Shown here piece after piece: positions 25,295-33,618 of a stretch of DNA of 64,000 nt (positions are counted from its first letter, which is position 1; each line of letters begins with the position of its first letter). The notes below the pieces were generated by a model. That model did no database searches, was not told the origin of the DNA, and saw nothing but the letters and a program-made list of their open reading frames with translations. Source of the stretch: Alteromonadales bacterium alter-6D02 (GTDB lineage Bacteria; Pseudomonadota; Gammaproteobacteria; Enterobacterales; Psychrobiaceae); the NCBI GenBank assembly GCA_002835545.1, contig PIZK01000001.1, positions 1 to 64,000 on the forward strand, in the 5' to 3' direction. A program made the translations under genes and the position numbers.

Positions 25295-26299
25295 TTAAGG
25301 TTGAAAATCATTTAATCCAATAAAAGTACCGCCATTTCGATAGGTTAGTTCTCTCATTAACGTGGCAAATCGAATTCCTGTATGCTGTTGGCGGCTAGGG
25401 CGAGCAAACTGCACTGGAAAGCCAACAGCATGAATGCGGACTAAGCGTTCATCATTATCATTGACTTTGTTTATGCGTTCGATCGTTGCTAAAACTTGTT
25501 GAATTGAACGTCCTGAAAATTCATCCCCCATGACATATAGGCTGATTTTTTTGTCTTGACTAAAGAAAGTGCGAATTGCTTTTTGAATTCCTTCGACTGG
25601 ACTACTGTTACTAAACGGGTTCCATTTGCGTAACCGTTTTATAATGGCACTACGACGAGCGGGTGAGTCCGGGATCCATTGATTACGATAGGTGGTAAAC
25701 ATATAGCTACCCATGTCATTCATGATTTGGATACCTTTGACTTGTGGGTATATGTTGAGGGTGTTGATGATCTCTTCAAGTAAGCGTGGCCAAGCGTAAG
25801 TAAACATACTGCCGGACGTGTCAATAATGAATACAAGGTATTCGCTATCGACGGGAATGCCGCCAATTAAATCATTTTTACTTTGATAGTTTTGACCCAG
25901 TAGCCGTGTCATCTCATCAGAAAGGCTCTGTACAGCAAGGGCTAATTTACCTTTCGTTTCACCACTTGTGATTGCTTGTTTAGCTGTTTGCGCATGAAGC
26001 GCAGTGAGGGTGGCTAGGCGAGTTCTTAAAATGGCTAAACGTTTTTCTTCATCTGCAATTTGTTGATGTGTTGCATTTAAGTCCCGATTGAAAATGGTTG
26101 TTTCCCCGCGAATCTCAAACAATTTCTTCTGTAAATCGGCAACTTGAGCTTGGTTATTGATTTCGGCCTGTTCGATAACCTCAGGAGACATCGATTTAGT
26201 GATCATCAATAACAGAATGATTGCGCCAAAGCCGCAACAAATGACATCGAGAAAAGCAATGGAGAATTCTTGTGAGTCACGTCGTTTTATTGCCGTCAT
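25295..26299 (-). CDS. TolR-like single-pass protein with coiled coil and VWA domain (2)
   Basis: A 334-aa inner-membrane protein. The N-terminal segment (EFSIAFLDVICCGFGAIILLLMI, about 11-33) resembles the single helix of TolR/ExbD/MotB-like stator proteins, with an acidic residue (D18) at the membrane edge. Residues about 45-135 form a coiled coil. The C-terminal half is a von Willebrand A domain whose metal-ion site is partly kept: DTSGS (160-164), a Ser-rich NSSPVEG loop, and MGDEFSG. It follows the paralogous VWA gene by 12 bp with GGAGG upstream. Likely a periplasmic effector driven by the TolQ-like channel (inference). Confidence 0.85.
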   Translation of the reverse strand: MTAIKRRDSQEFSIAFLDVICCGFGAIILLLMITKSMSPEVIEQAEINNQAQVADLQKKLFEIRGETTIFNRDLNATHQQIADEEKRLAILRTRLATLTALHAQTAKQAITSGETKGKLALAVQSLSDEMTRLLGQNYQSKNDLIGGIPVDSEYLVFIIDTSGSMFTYAWPRLLEEIINTLNIYPQVKGIQIMNDMGSYMFTTYRNQWIPDSPARRSAIIKRLRKWNPFSNSSPVEGIQKAIRTFFSQDKKISLYVMGDEFSGRSIQQVLATIERINKVNDNDERLVRIHAVGFPVQFARPSRQQHTGIRFATLMRELTYRNGGTFIGLNDFQP

Positions 26300-26311
26300 T
26301 TTCCCTCCTCC

Positions 26312-27388
26312 TTATGGCCAATCACGTGAGGGACTCATAAAAGAGCCACTGGTGTATTGCGCTAGCTTCCAAAATGCAGAGGCAGCAACGGGATCGCCCT
26401 CCATTGGCCATAGCAATACATTAACGGGGATCCCTTGTGGCAGCGCATTGACCGCCTGCTCAAAGAGCGCTTCACGTTCTTTCGAACTTATGGTGTGAGT
26501 GTTATTTTTTCGTTGTCCTTGGGTTGGTAAGCTGTCAGTAATTAAAATAATGTTATCTGGCATTGGGTTAAGTCGGTGAATTGCGCTAAACGCCAATTCT
26601 AGGTTGGTGCCACCCTTAGGAATAAGCTGATAAAGGCCATCAAAGGTTTGTTTTAATTGCTCAGGGTTATCAACCGCTAGCCATTGATCAAGAGTATGGC
26701 TTGATGCCGCAGAGACATCGGTATTAAAACTGTACACTTGAAATTGACTTTCTAAGGGGAATTTAGCGGTTAACCATTCAACGGCACGAATGGCACGGCG
26801 CCATTTATCGCTTTGTTTTTGGTGTTGCTCTGACATATTACGCCGCCTAATAATGTTAACGATCGTGTTATCAAGCATACTGGCTGATGCGTCGAGTAAA
26901 ATAAGTGTTCGAGAACCATCAAGCTTCAACCCTGTGAGGTATTGGCGCTGGCCTTGACCTTGGAATCGTCTAGCGTCATTACCTTGCTTAATTTGTTGTT
27001 CAAGTTCTTTTTTTTCACTGGCTAGCTTTTTAAGCTCTTTCTGTAGCTGCTTAATTTGTTGGTCGTCGTTTTCTCGTTCTAGAACTTTTAGCATATTCTC
27101 AATGGCATCTATCTCGTCATTGATACGTCGAGCAAGCCCGTTGGTTTCAACAAATTCTTGATTGAGTAATGATAAGGTATTCTTAATCGCGACTAGGTTA
27201 TCTTTACCTTCGGTGATTTCTTGTTGTAATAAATTAACTTCAGCGTCCAAAGGTACTTGCGGTGACTCGACTTGAGTATTCACGTCGTGACGAATAATTA
27301 AAAAAACTAGGATCACCGCACCAAAGCCGCAAGACATGATATCGAGAAACGATAAGCTGAATGTTGAAAACTTCCGCTTGTTGGCCAT
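26312..27388 (-). CDS. TolR-like single-pass protein with coiled coil and VWA domain (1)
   Basis: A 358-aa paralogue of the next gene. The N-terminal FSLSFLDIMSCGFGAVILVF helix (about 10-30) contains D16; a strong coiled coil covers about 48-135. The VWA domain from about 155 has a complete MIDAS: DASAS (166-170), GGTN loop threonine and LITDSLPTQ. It sits 5 bp after the actin-like gene with AGGAG upstream. Two consecutive TolR-like VWA proteins suggest a heteromeric stator-linked complex; divalent-metal-dependent ligand binding is expected for this one. Confidence 0.87.
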   Translation of the reverse strand: MANKRKFSTFSLSFLDIMSCGFGAVILVFLIIRHDVNTQVESPQVPLDAEVNLLQQEITEGKDNLVAIKNTLSLLNQEFVETNGLARRINDEIDAIENMLKVLERENDDQQIKQLQKELKKLASEKKELEQQIKQGNDARRFQGQGQRQYLTGLKLDGSRTLILLDASASMLDNTIVNIIRRRNMSEQHQKQSDKWRRAIRAVEWLTAKFPLESQFQVYSFNTDVSAASSHTLDQWLAVDNPEQLKQTFDGLYQLIPKGGTNLELAFSAIHRLNPMPDNIILITDSLPTQGQRKNNTHTISSKEREALFEQAVNALPQGIPVNVLLWPMEGDPVAASAFWKLAQYTSGSFMSPSRDWP

Positions 27389-27393
27389 GATCG

Positions 27394-28749
27394 TTACAAC
27401 TCCTGTTCCACTTGAATGACTATCAGTGGTTCAGCGACGCCTCTGATATGTATTACATCACCAACTGACAGGCATTGAGAGTCCATGACAACGTGTTGAT
27501 TAATCGAGATAGGCTGCTGGGATAGGGGAATTAAACGCCAGTTGTTTCCAGTTGGGCTCAGGCAGGCGACGGTGCTCTTTTTTTGGTTGTAACCTAATAG
27601 TTGTTGCTTATCGGTATGGATATACAGCGGTTTATTTGTTTGTAGCGGGTCTTGCTTTGAGAATAATGGTAAAGCGTGCCCACAATAGAGTACATGGGTA
27701 ATGATTTTTTTTTGCTGTTTGCTTTGTAACTGGTTGTTTAACGAATTACTTATTGCCTGATTCAGTGGCAGTTGGTTTATCAATTGAACTTGCTGATCTG
27801 ATGAGGCTTGGGTAGAAAAATCGCTAATGAGCGAGTTGAGTCCATTTAAATGCGATTGTTCTGTTATAGGCGTTATCAGTGTTGAGATCGAGAGCCCTGC
27901 TAATAGTTGTGTGAGTCGTTGACTAATAAATACGGTTTGGTGGTCATGATTAATTAAGTTATTAAGGTGTTTGATAAACGGGGAAAAACACTGTTCTATC
28001 TGATGATTAAGGTCAGCAAGCTTGACGGTAATCATTTTGTCACCTGCATTGATTCGATATTGTGTTGATTGTTTTTTTAATAATACTGGTAACTGGTTGT
28101 AGAGTGCTTGTTCAGTATCGGCCTGATAAAAAGCATCAAAACGACATTCTTCTATAAACCGTTGATTGAGCCAGCGAGCAATGTCGCGATAAAGTTGATT
28201 GATACCGCAATCAGAGAACTGTTGACTGTGATTGATGCTAATGTGTGCATCAAGTGTTACGCAGTCAAGTGAGCAATGGGTTAGTGTGATATCGGCATAG
28301 TATGATTGATGATTGTTTATTTGATGCGGTTCAAGAGAGTTGAGGGCTAACAATGTGGAGTTTAGCACTGCCAACACCGTAAATTGGCAACTCTGTACAA
28401 TGCCGATGACAAGGGCTAATTGCTGTTGGCTAAAATGACTAGGCACTAATAGTATGACGTTATCATCTGGATTTAGCGGATTTAATAAGTGTTTGAGCTG
28501 TAAGTAGGCAATATCGGCGAAATGCCTAACTTCGGGGTGAGGGCAGTTAATAGGGTCTAGTCCAATATGCTGCCAATAGTTGCAAAAATGGTGTTCTGGT
28601 GTTGCCTTAGATTGTTCAAATGCAGAGACACCAAACTCAATGTTTTTCTCGGTTGCGATAGCATGACTAAGCTCTGAAACCGAGTGACCGCTTGCAAGTT
28701 CTGTTAATGTGAGCTGATAGTCGTTAAGAGCGATTACAATGCTATTCAT
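27394..28749 (-). CDS. Actin/Hsp70-fold-like protein (unrecognised family)
   Basis: A 451-aa cytoplasmic protein without signal peptide or membrane helices. Three segments fall where an actin/DnaK-type ATPase would have them: an N-terminal SIVIALNDYQLTL strand pair, NVILLVPSHFSQQQLALV with FTVLAVLNSTLLAL, and a phosphate-2-like YADITLTHCSLDCVTL. The canonical DLGGGT glycines are missing, so ATP binding is doubtful. The C-terminus (CLSVGDVIHIRGV) has an FHA- or OB-like strand pattern. Its start overlaps the TolQ-like gene by 4 bp. A cytoplasmic partner of the channel is inferred. Confidence 0.7.
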   Translation of the reverse strand: MNSIVIALNDYQLTLTELASGHSVSELSHAIATEKNIEFGVSAFEQSKATPEHHFCNYWQHIGLDPINCPHPEVRHFADIAYLQLKHLLNPLNPDDNVILLVPSHFSQQQLALVIGIVQSCQFTVLAVLNSTLLALNSLEPHQINNHQSYYADITLTHCSLDCVTLDAHISINHSQQFSDCGINQLYRDIARWLNQRFIEECRFDAFYQADTEQALYNQLPVLLKKQSTQYRINAGDKMITVKLADLNHQIEQCFSPFIKHLNNLINHDHQTVFISQRLTQLLAGLSISTLITPITEQSHLNGLNSLISDFSTQASSDQQVQLINQLPLNQAISNSLNNQLQSKQQKKIITHVLYCGHALPLFSKQDPLQTNKPLYIHTDKQQLLGYNQKKSTVACLSPTGNNWRLIPLSQQPISINQHVVMDSQCLSVGDVIHIRGVAEPLIVIQVEQEL

Positions 28750-29564
28750 GACTCCTCCTTATTAACATCGGCAATTAATAAATGATTGAGCAAATTGTTA
28801 TCACAATAATCTTGAGTGCTTTGAACTAGGCGTTCTTGCATAAGCTGTAGCTGGTGGCTGAAAAACATAATCACGATGCTAATCACCAGAGCGATAAAGG
28901 TTGAATTAAACGCTGTGCCTAGGCTGTTGGTAACTCCAATGATATTTCCCTGTACCGCCTCATGAGCAAGACCTAAGGCCTCACCGATACCGCGAACGGT
29001 ACCAATAAAGCCAATTGAAGGGATAGCCCACACAATGTAGCGCACCATTGCTAGCTCACTATCGAGCTTGTCGGTTTCGCTATCACAATTGTTTTTAACG
29101 GCACTGGCCACTGCGTCAACATTGGCTGTGGCATTAAAGCGTTGAAGTGCAATGAGTAAAGTGCGTGGTGCTAACATTTCTCGTTGATTTTGAGGTAAGT
29201 TTTGTAACGGACGGCACAACTCCCGTGCATCTTGGGGCAGTATACTCACACCAGGTTGCACATTAAGCATCGATTGATTCAACATATAGCGTTCTTGTTG
29301 GGTAATACGTGCTTTGTAAGCCATGATGAGGAGTGCCCAAAGCATTAACACAAAACAGGTTTCTTGTTCGAAATCTTTTAAGACAACATAGATGGAACGT
29401 TCTGTTTGACTCGACTGATTCGTTTGATGGGCCATTTGCTGTTGTTGGCTGATGGCTTGTGCGTTGGGACGAATGACCGTGACATAGACTGCATGGACGA
29501 TAATTATCGATAGCAACAATGAGAATAATTGAAATATAAATTCAGAACCTGTGCCTTTTTTCAT
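28746..29564 (-). CDS. MotA/TolQ/ExbB-type proton channel protein
   Basis: A 272-aa inner-membrane protein with hydrophobic segments near 12-30, 68-85, 172-190 and 205-236 and a large cytoplasmic loop. The IPSIGFIGTVRGIGEALG stretch followed by GTAFNSTFIALVISI is the TolQ/ExbB/MotA channel core, where ion flow through a pentamer rotates a dimeric TolR-type partner. No classical exbD or tolR lies next to it; the TolR-like VWA genes downstream take that place. AAGGAA precedes the ATG. It overlaps the next gene by 4 bp. Confidence 0.87.
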   Translation of the reverse strand: MKKGTGSEFIFQLFSLLLSIIIVHAVYVTVIRPNAQAISQQQQMAHQTNQSSQTERSIYVVLKDFEQETCFVLMLWALLIMAYKARITQQERYMLNQSMLNVQPGVSILPQDARELCRPLQNLPQNQREMLAPRTLLIALQRFNATANVDAVASAVKNNCDSETDKLDSELAMVRYIVWAIPSIGFIGTVRGIGEALGLAHEAVQGNIIGVTNSLGTAFNSTFIALVISIVIMFFSHQLQLMQERLVQSTQDYCDNNLLNHLLIADVNKEES

Positions 29565-29644
29565 TGGAGTGTTTCCTTATCAAAGTAACTCGATGAATAA
29601 CTGCTCTTGTACTGCTGATTGTTTATTTTTAAACGCTATCGCCC

Positions 29645-29932
29645 TTAAATATCCACGGGAAACGAAACTGACAAATCCTCAGAAATGGTTTCACTGGGTT
29701 TAAATGTCGTTGCTTTTTTAGCGGCGTTATTTGCTTTGGTCGTTTTTTTTGTATTAGTGCCTGTAACCTTAACTTTATCTGTGGCCTTTTCGGTGTCCGT
29801 GGTTGCGGCCAAGCTAAAACTTTGTGTTTTAGCAGAGGGCTCTAACAACTGTTTTTTTTGATTATTAAAAGCGTCAGCAACACTTATCAATGACAGTGAA
29901 ATGAGAGCCGCTGATATCATTAATCTATTCAT
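29645..29932 (-). CDS. Small Lys/Thr-rich exported protein
   Basis: A 95-aa protein with a clear signal peptide (1-21, ending ADA) and a mature part rich in Lys, Thr and Ala (for example KVTGTNTKKTTKANNAAKKA), probably disordered, ending EDLSVSFPVDI. AAGGAG precedes the ATG. It lies 18 bp after the PEGA/FGE-like gene and 80 bp before the channel gene. The basic, extended mature chain could bind peptidoglycan or link envelope layers; this is a guess from composition. Confidence 0.7.
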   Translation of the reverse strand: MNRLMISAALISLSLISVADAFNNQKKQLLEPSAKTQSFSLAATTDTEKATDKVKVTGTNTKKTTKANNAAKKATTFKPSETISEDLSVSFPVDI

Positions 29933-29950
29933 TGCTTTGCTCCTTTTTGT

Positions 29951-32017
29951 TTATTGCGCATAGCGTGCGACTCTAAAGCCAACATCATTGCGAGGGCGGT
30001 TATCGTAATCTCTAAACGATAATCTTAATTGAGTACGTGTCCCGTGAGCCCAACTAGCCCCTCGAATCACATGATGACTGCCTGTGATAGGCCCCATAGG
30101 ATTGGTCTCTTTGGTTATGAAGGTGGTTTGATAATAATCGTTCACCCATTCTGCGACATTCCCTCCAAGATCGAATAAGCCGTGGTGGTTTGCTGCAAAA
30201 CGACCGACAGGGGCTGAGACGATATAACCGTCTTTATAACGAGCCTGAATGGATCCCAAAATTGGTGCGCCTGAGATATCGGCATAGTTACCAGAATTTT
30301 GCTTAGGCGGTAATGATTGACCCCAAGGGTATTTGATCATTTTTCCTTGTTGTAAACGTGCAGCCCATGCCCACTCGGCTTCTGTTGGTAATCGATAGCC
30401 TGTAGCAACTTTATTTATACGCACTAACTTCTCTTGTTCTATGTGATAAACCAGTGGTAGATTTTCTTGTTGTGATAACCAATTGCAATATTGTGCAGCT
30501 TGGAGCCACGTGACGTTAACAACAGGCTGCATTGGGCCGTTTAGGCTATTCCCCTTGACGTGACCTGACGAGTGTTGGCGCTTGAATTGTTGATACTCTT
30601 TATTGGTTACTTCCTTTAGGCCAAGGTAAAAAGCGCGATTTAGGATCACTGTGCGTTGTGTTTCATTGGCGCGTCGGCCTTGTTCTCGGCGAGAAGCACC
30701 CATAGTAAAACTCTCGTTAATTTTAAATAGTTTGAGTGCTGAGCCAGAGGCTGTGGTGATTATCGATTGGATATTTTGCCAACGACTTTGTTCAAGAGTC
30801 ATTAATGAAATAGAGAAAACTTGTTGGCGTTGTGGGTTAGGCACGAGTGTTGTGTTGTGATCCACATAACCATCCCGCTTGATAGTAATATGTTGCTTCT
30901 TTGCTGTTAACGGAAGTGTTTGGTTAGCTAACCCCATGAGTTTTCCTGCCACATATAACGTGGCGTCAGCAGGTGTCACAGAGAATTTGACTTTGCCTAT
31001 TAGTGGCTTCAGTTTGAACTGTTGCGTTAATGTGGTACCTGAAGCAACACTTAATTGATGAGACTGTTGCTTAAAACCTTCTTTAAACAATAATAACGAT
31101 TGTGTTTGATTCGGTAACACAGCAATATTTAACGGAGTGACCCCTAGGTATTTATCTCCATAAGTAACACTAACACCTTGTGGCTGAGTGTTGATGATTA
31201 ACTGTCCCTCGAGTTTAAAGAGTGGAATGTGTGCTAGTGCATGATCTTGTCCCGCAACAACAGTAATGAGCCGCTGGGTTGATTGATAGCCTTGCTTTTC
31301 AATCGTTAGGGTATGTTCTCCATTAAGGAGCTGCGTGCTGAGCGGCGTGATCCCAAGTAGCTGTTGGCCGGAAAATACCTTAGCACCGATAGGACTGGAG
31401 TTGACGCTAATATTTGCCCAAGCGGGTGTTAAGCTGACGGCTAATGTTTGGGTTTGTTGTTTGCCTGCTATATTTATGTCAGTCTCTAGTGGAAAATAAC
31501 GCGGTGAAGAGATATGAAGACGGTGTTTTCCTGCGCTGATATCATTGATAGTTGTCTTGTTTAATGTAACACGCTCTCCATCAACTTTAACTGTTGGGGT
31601 GATATCTTGAGTTAGCTGTAATTTCAAATGTCCCGGTAACTTGGTGAAATTAAAGCTCAACTGCTGGTTTTGTTCATCTGTTACATCAAAGGTTTGCGTT
31701 AGTGGGAAATGAAGTGGTGATGTTGCATTTAAATGGTACTGACCAGGAAGCATTAATAAATGATCCGCTAGGGCAAGGTGGGGCGTTCCTGTGATTGTGA
31801 TATCGCTGGTTAGTGGGTAAGTTTTTATCACAACGGATTTTGCACTAAATAAATACCATAATGATGCAATTCCAAAAAACAGTAAGCTAGCAATGAAGTA
31901 GACAACTGGTTTATGACGAAAGTGTTGATCGGCTTGCTCAGTAGCGGCTGGAGCAAAAGGTTGTGGTGTAATGGTTGTCACGCCACCTTGTGCGCGGTGT
32001 TCATCTAGGCTATTCAT
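29951..32017 (-). CDS. Membrane-anchored PEGA-repeat protein with C-terminal FGE/SUMF1-like domain
   Basis: A 688-aa protein: cytoplasmic N-terminus, one transmembrane helix (about 37-57), then about five PEGA-type beta repeats (about 65-405, for example VKVDGERVTL, AKVFSGQQLLGITPLS, VTYGDKYLGVTPLN), then a formylglycine-generating-enzyme fold (about 430-688) with YRLPTEAEWAWAARL, LGGNVAEWVNDYY and the terminal DVGFRVAR. The paired cysteines that make FGE an oxidase are absent (LRLSFRDYD there), so it is probably structural or ligand-binding. Its start codon overlaps the upstream TPR gene's stop (ATGA). Confidence 0.88.
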   Translation of the reverse strand: MNSLDEHRAQGGVTTITPQPFAPAATEQADQHFRHKPVVYFIASLLFFGIASLWYLFSAKSVVIKTYPLTSDITITGTPHLALADHLLMLPGQYHLNATSPLHFPLTQTFDVTDEQNQQLSFNFTKLPGHLKLQLTQDITPTVKVDGERVTLNKTTINDISAGKHRLHISSPRYFPLETDINIAGKQQTQTLAVSLTPAWANISVNSSPIGAKVFSGQQLLGITPLSTQLLNGEHTLTIEKQGYQSTQRLITVVAGQDHALAHIPLFKLEGQLIINTQPQGVSVTYGDKYLGVTPLNIAVLPNQTQSLLLFKEGFKQQSHQLSVASGTTLTQQFKLKPLIGKVKFSVTPADATLYVAGKLMGLANQTLPLTAKKQHITIKRDGYVDHNTTLVPNPQRQQVFSISLMTLEQSRWQNIQSIITTASGSALKLFKINESFTMGASRREQGRRANETQRTVILNRAFYLGLKEVTNKEYQQFKRQHSSGHVKGNSLNGPMQPVVNVTWLQAAQYCNWLSQQENLPLVYHIEQEKLVRINKVATGYRLPTEAEWAWAARLQQGKMIKYPWGQSLPPKQNSGNYADISGAPILGSIQARYKDGYIVSAPVGRFAANHHGLFDLGGNVAEWVNDYYQTTFITKETNPMGPITGSHHVIRGASWAHGTRTQLRLSFRDYDNRPRNDVGFRVARYAQ

Positions 32018-33573
32018 CCGTTAGTCACCCTTTTATCGCATTGAACTAAGATGGTTTTGTTTTTTTCGTTAGCGTTGATTGAAAATTGGTGCCTGACATC
32101 TTGGAAGCCATCACGCGAGCCGACGATTGTGTAAAGCCCCGGTGTTAACGTGAGTGTTTTTGTCGAAAAATTCCCTAAATTACCGACTTTATATAATGTG
32201 ACATCGGTGTAATTATCAGAGTCAATCTTCACTGATACAGGTGTTTTAGCTTGTGTCAGTGTGTATTTTACTTGGACTAGTTGTTCCGCTAGTTTGGGGC
32301 CAGGCTGTAGGGTCTTCAGTGCTTGTTGATAGTGGCTCAAGGATTGTTGGTAGATACGTTCGTTGTTGAGGCGTAATGGTTTATTGATGATTTGGTTTAG
32401 CTGTTTCTGCTGTTGAAGCCTCGCTTGTGCACTCAGTTGACCAACTTTAGCTGTGATCAAGCTACTATCAAGGCTCAGCGCTTGTTGATACTGTTCAATA
32501 ACTAGTTGCCAAGCTTCTTGTTGCTCCAGTACTTTAGCTTGCGCAATAAAGGTGTCGATACGCCCTTGTGTTAGTAGGTTGCTACTTTGCGTTATCGCTT
32601 GTTGTGCCATTGTACGTTGTTCCACACCGTTTGCCGAAGTTGCATACAGTTGCTTTGCTTGTTTAAAGTGTTTTATCGCGGTGTGGTAGCGGTGTTGATG
32701 CATTTGTTTGTAACCTTTTGACATCTCAGCTGAGAAATCGCGCTGAGTTATCGCAAGGTCAGTGGATTGTAGTTGTTCACGAGCTGCCTGAGAGTGAGAA
32801 TCTAGAGCGATTGCCTTGGAAAATTGAGTCTTAGCTTCAATAAGTTTTTGTTCAGAGACTAATACTTTTCCTTGGTTGATTAATGTATTGACTTGATCGA
32901 GTACTAGCGATCGATCATAAGCTTGTGTGGCTGCCTGATGGTTCGGATTGATTTGTAAAGCGACAGTTAACTTCTGTTTAGCTAGTGAGGCGTTGTTTTG
33001 CGCTAGTGCTTGTTCACCAGCGGCTAAGTAACGTGTAAAGTGTTCGTCGCTGCTTGCTTCAATTGCTGTAAATAGGGTTAATACCTGTTGGTAGGTATCA
33101 ATTGCGATAGAAAATTGCTGTTGTTGGTAGTGCTCATCGCCAGCGTGCGCCTTATTGATTGCTTCAAGATACTCAAGATTGGCCCATTTTGTCACCCCCA
33201 TGGCTTCAAGCTTGGTTTGCTGGGTTAAAATCACCGATAGAATGTCTTGGGCTTGACGACGAAGTTTTGCTTGTTGGGCGTCTTGCCATGGTGACTGTTC
33301 GATGCGTTTTGCTGGTAGGGCACCAGTTGGTTGACTAGGCTGAGTGTGAATTGCTTGTTGGGCTGGGATCAGGTCACTGGTTGGTAAATAAAATAACACC
33401 CAGTATAAGGCTAAAAGTAAACACAACAGGGCGACGAGGAGCAAATAAGAGCGTTTTAACCATTGTAGGGTTAACAAACTTAGCGGTTGTTTTTGCTCAT
33501 CAAAAGCAAAGCTCACCGGCGTCTGTTGATTAGACGCACTCTGACTTTGGTTCGTTGTCTCTGAATCGTTCAT
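32014..33573 (-). CDS. Membrane-anchored tetratricopeptide-repeat protein
   Basis: A 519-aa protein with one transmembrane helix (about 41-63) and a long periplasmic helical region containing TPR-like repeats (about 120-430; for example YQQQQFSIAIDTYQQVLTLF and VIEQYQQALSLDSSLITAKV). The last 65 residues form a PEGA-like beta domain (NFSTKTLTLTPGLYTIVGSRDGFQDV). GGAGG precedes the ATG. It ends in a 4-bp overlap with the PEGA/FGE-like gene, so the two products are likely made in step and interact. Confidence 0.82.
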   Translation of the reverse strand: MNDSETTNQSQSASNQQTPVSFAFDEQKQPLSLLTLQWLKRSYLLLVALLCLLLALYWVLFYLPTSDLIPAQQAIHTQPSQPTGALPAKRIEQSPWQDAQQAKLRRQAQDILSVILTQQTKLEAMGVTKWANLEYLEAINKAHAGDEHYQQQQFSIAIDTYQQVLTLFTAIEASSDEHFTRYLAAGEQALAQNNASLAKQKLTVALQINPNHQAATQAYDRSLVLDQVNTLINQGKVLVSEQKLIEAKTQFSKAIALDSHSQAAREQLQSTDLAITQRDFSAEMSKGYKQMHQHRYHTAIKHFKQAKQLYATSANGVEQRTMAQQAITQSSNLLTQGRIDTFIAQAKVLEQQEAWQLVIEQYQQALSLDSSLITAKVGQLSAQARLQQQKQLNQIINKPLRLNNERIYQQSLSHYQQALKTLQPGPKLAEQLVQVKYTLTQAKTPVSVKIDSDNYTDVTLYKVGNLGNFSTKTLTLTPGLYTIVGSRDGFQDVRHQFSINANEKNKTILVQCDKRVTNG

Positions 33574-33618
33574 TACTTCCTCCTTATTACAGGAAAAATA
33601 GCTAATTCACCGTTACGT

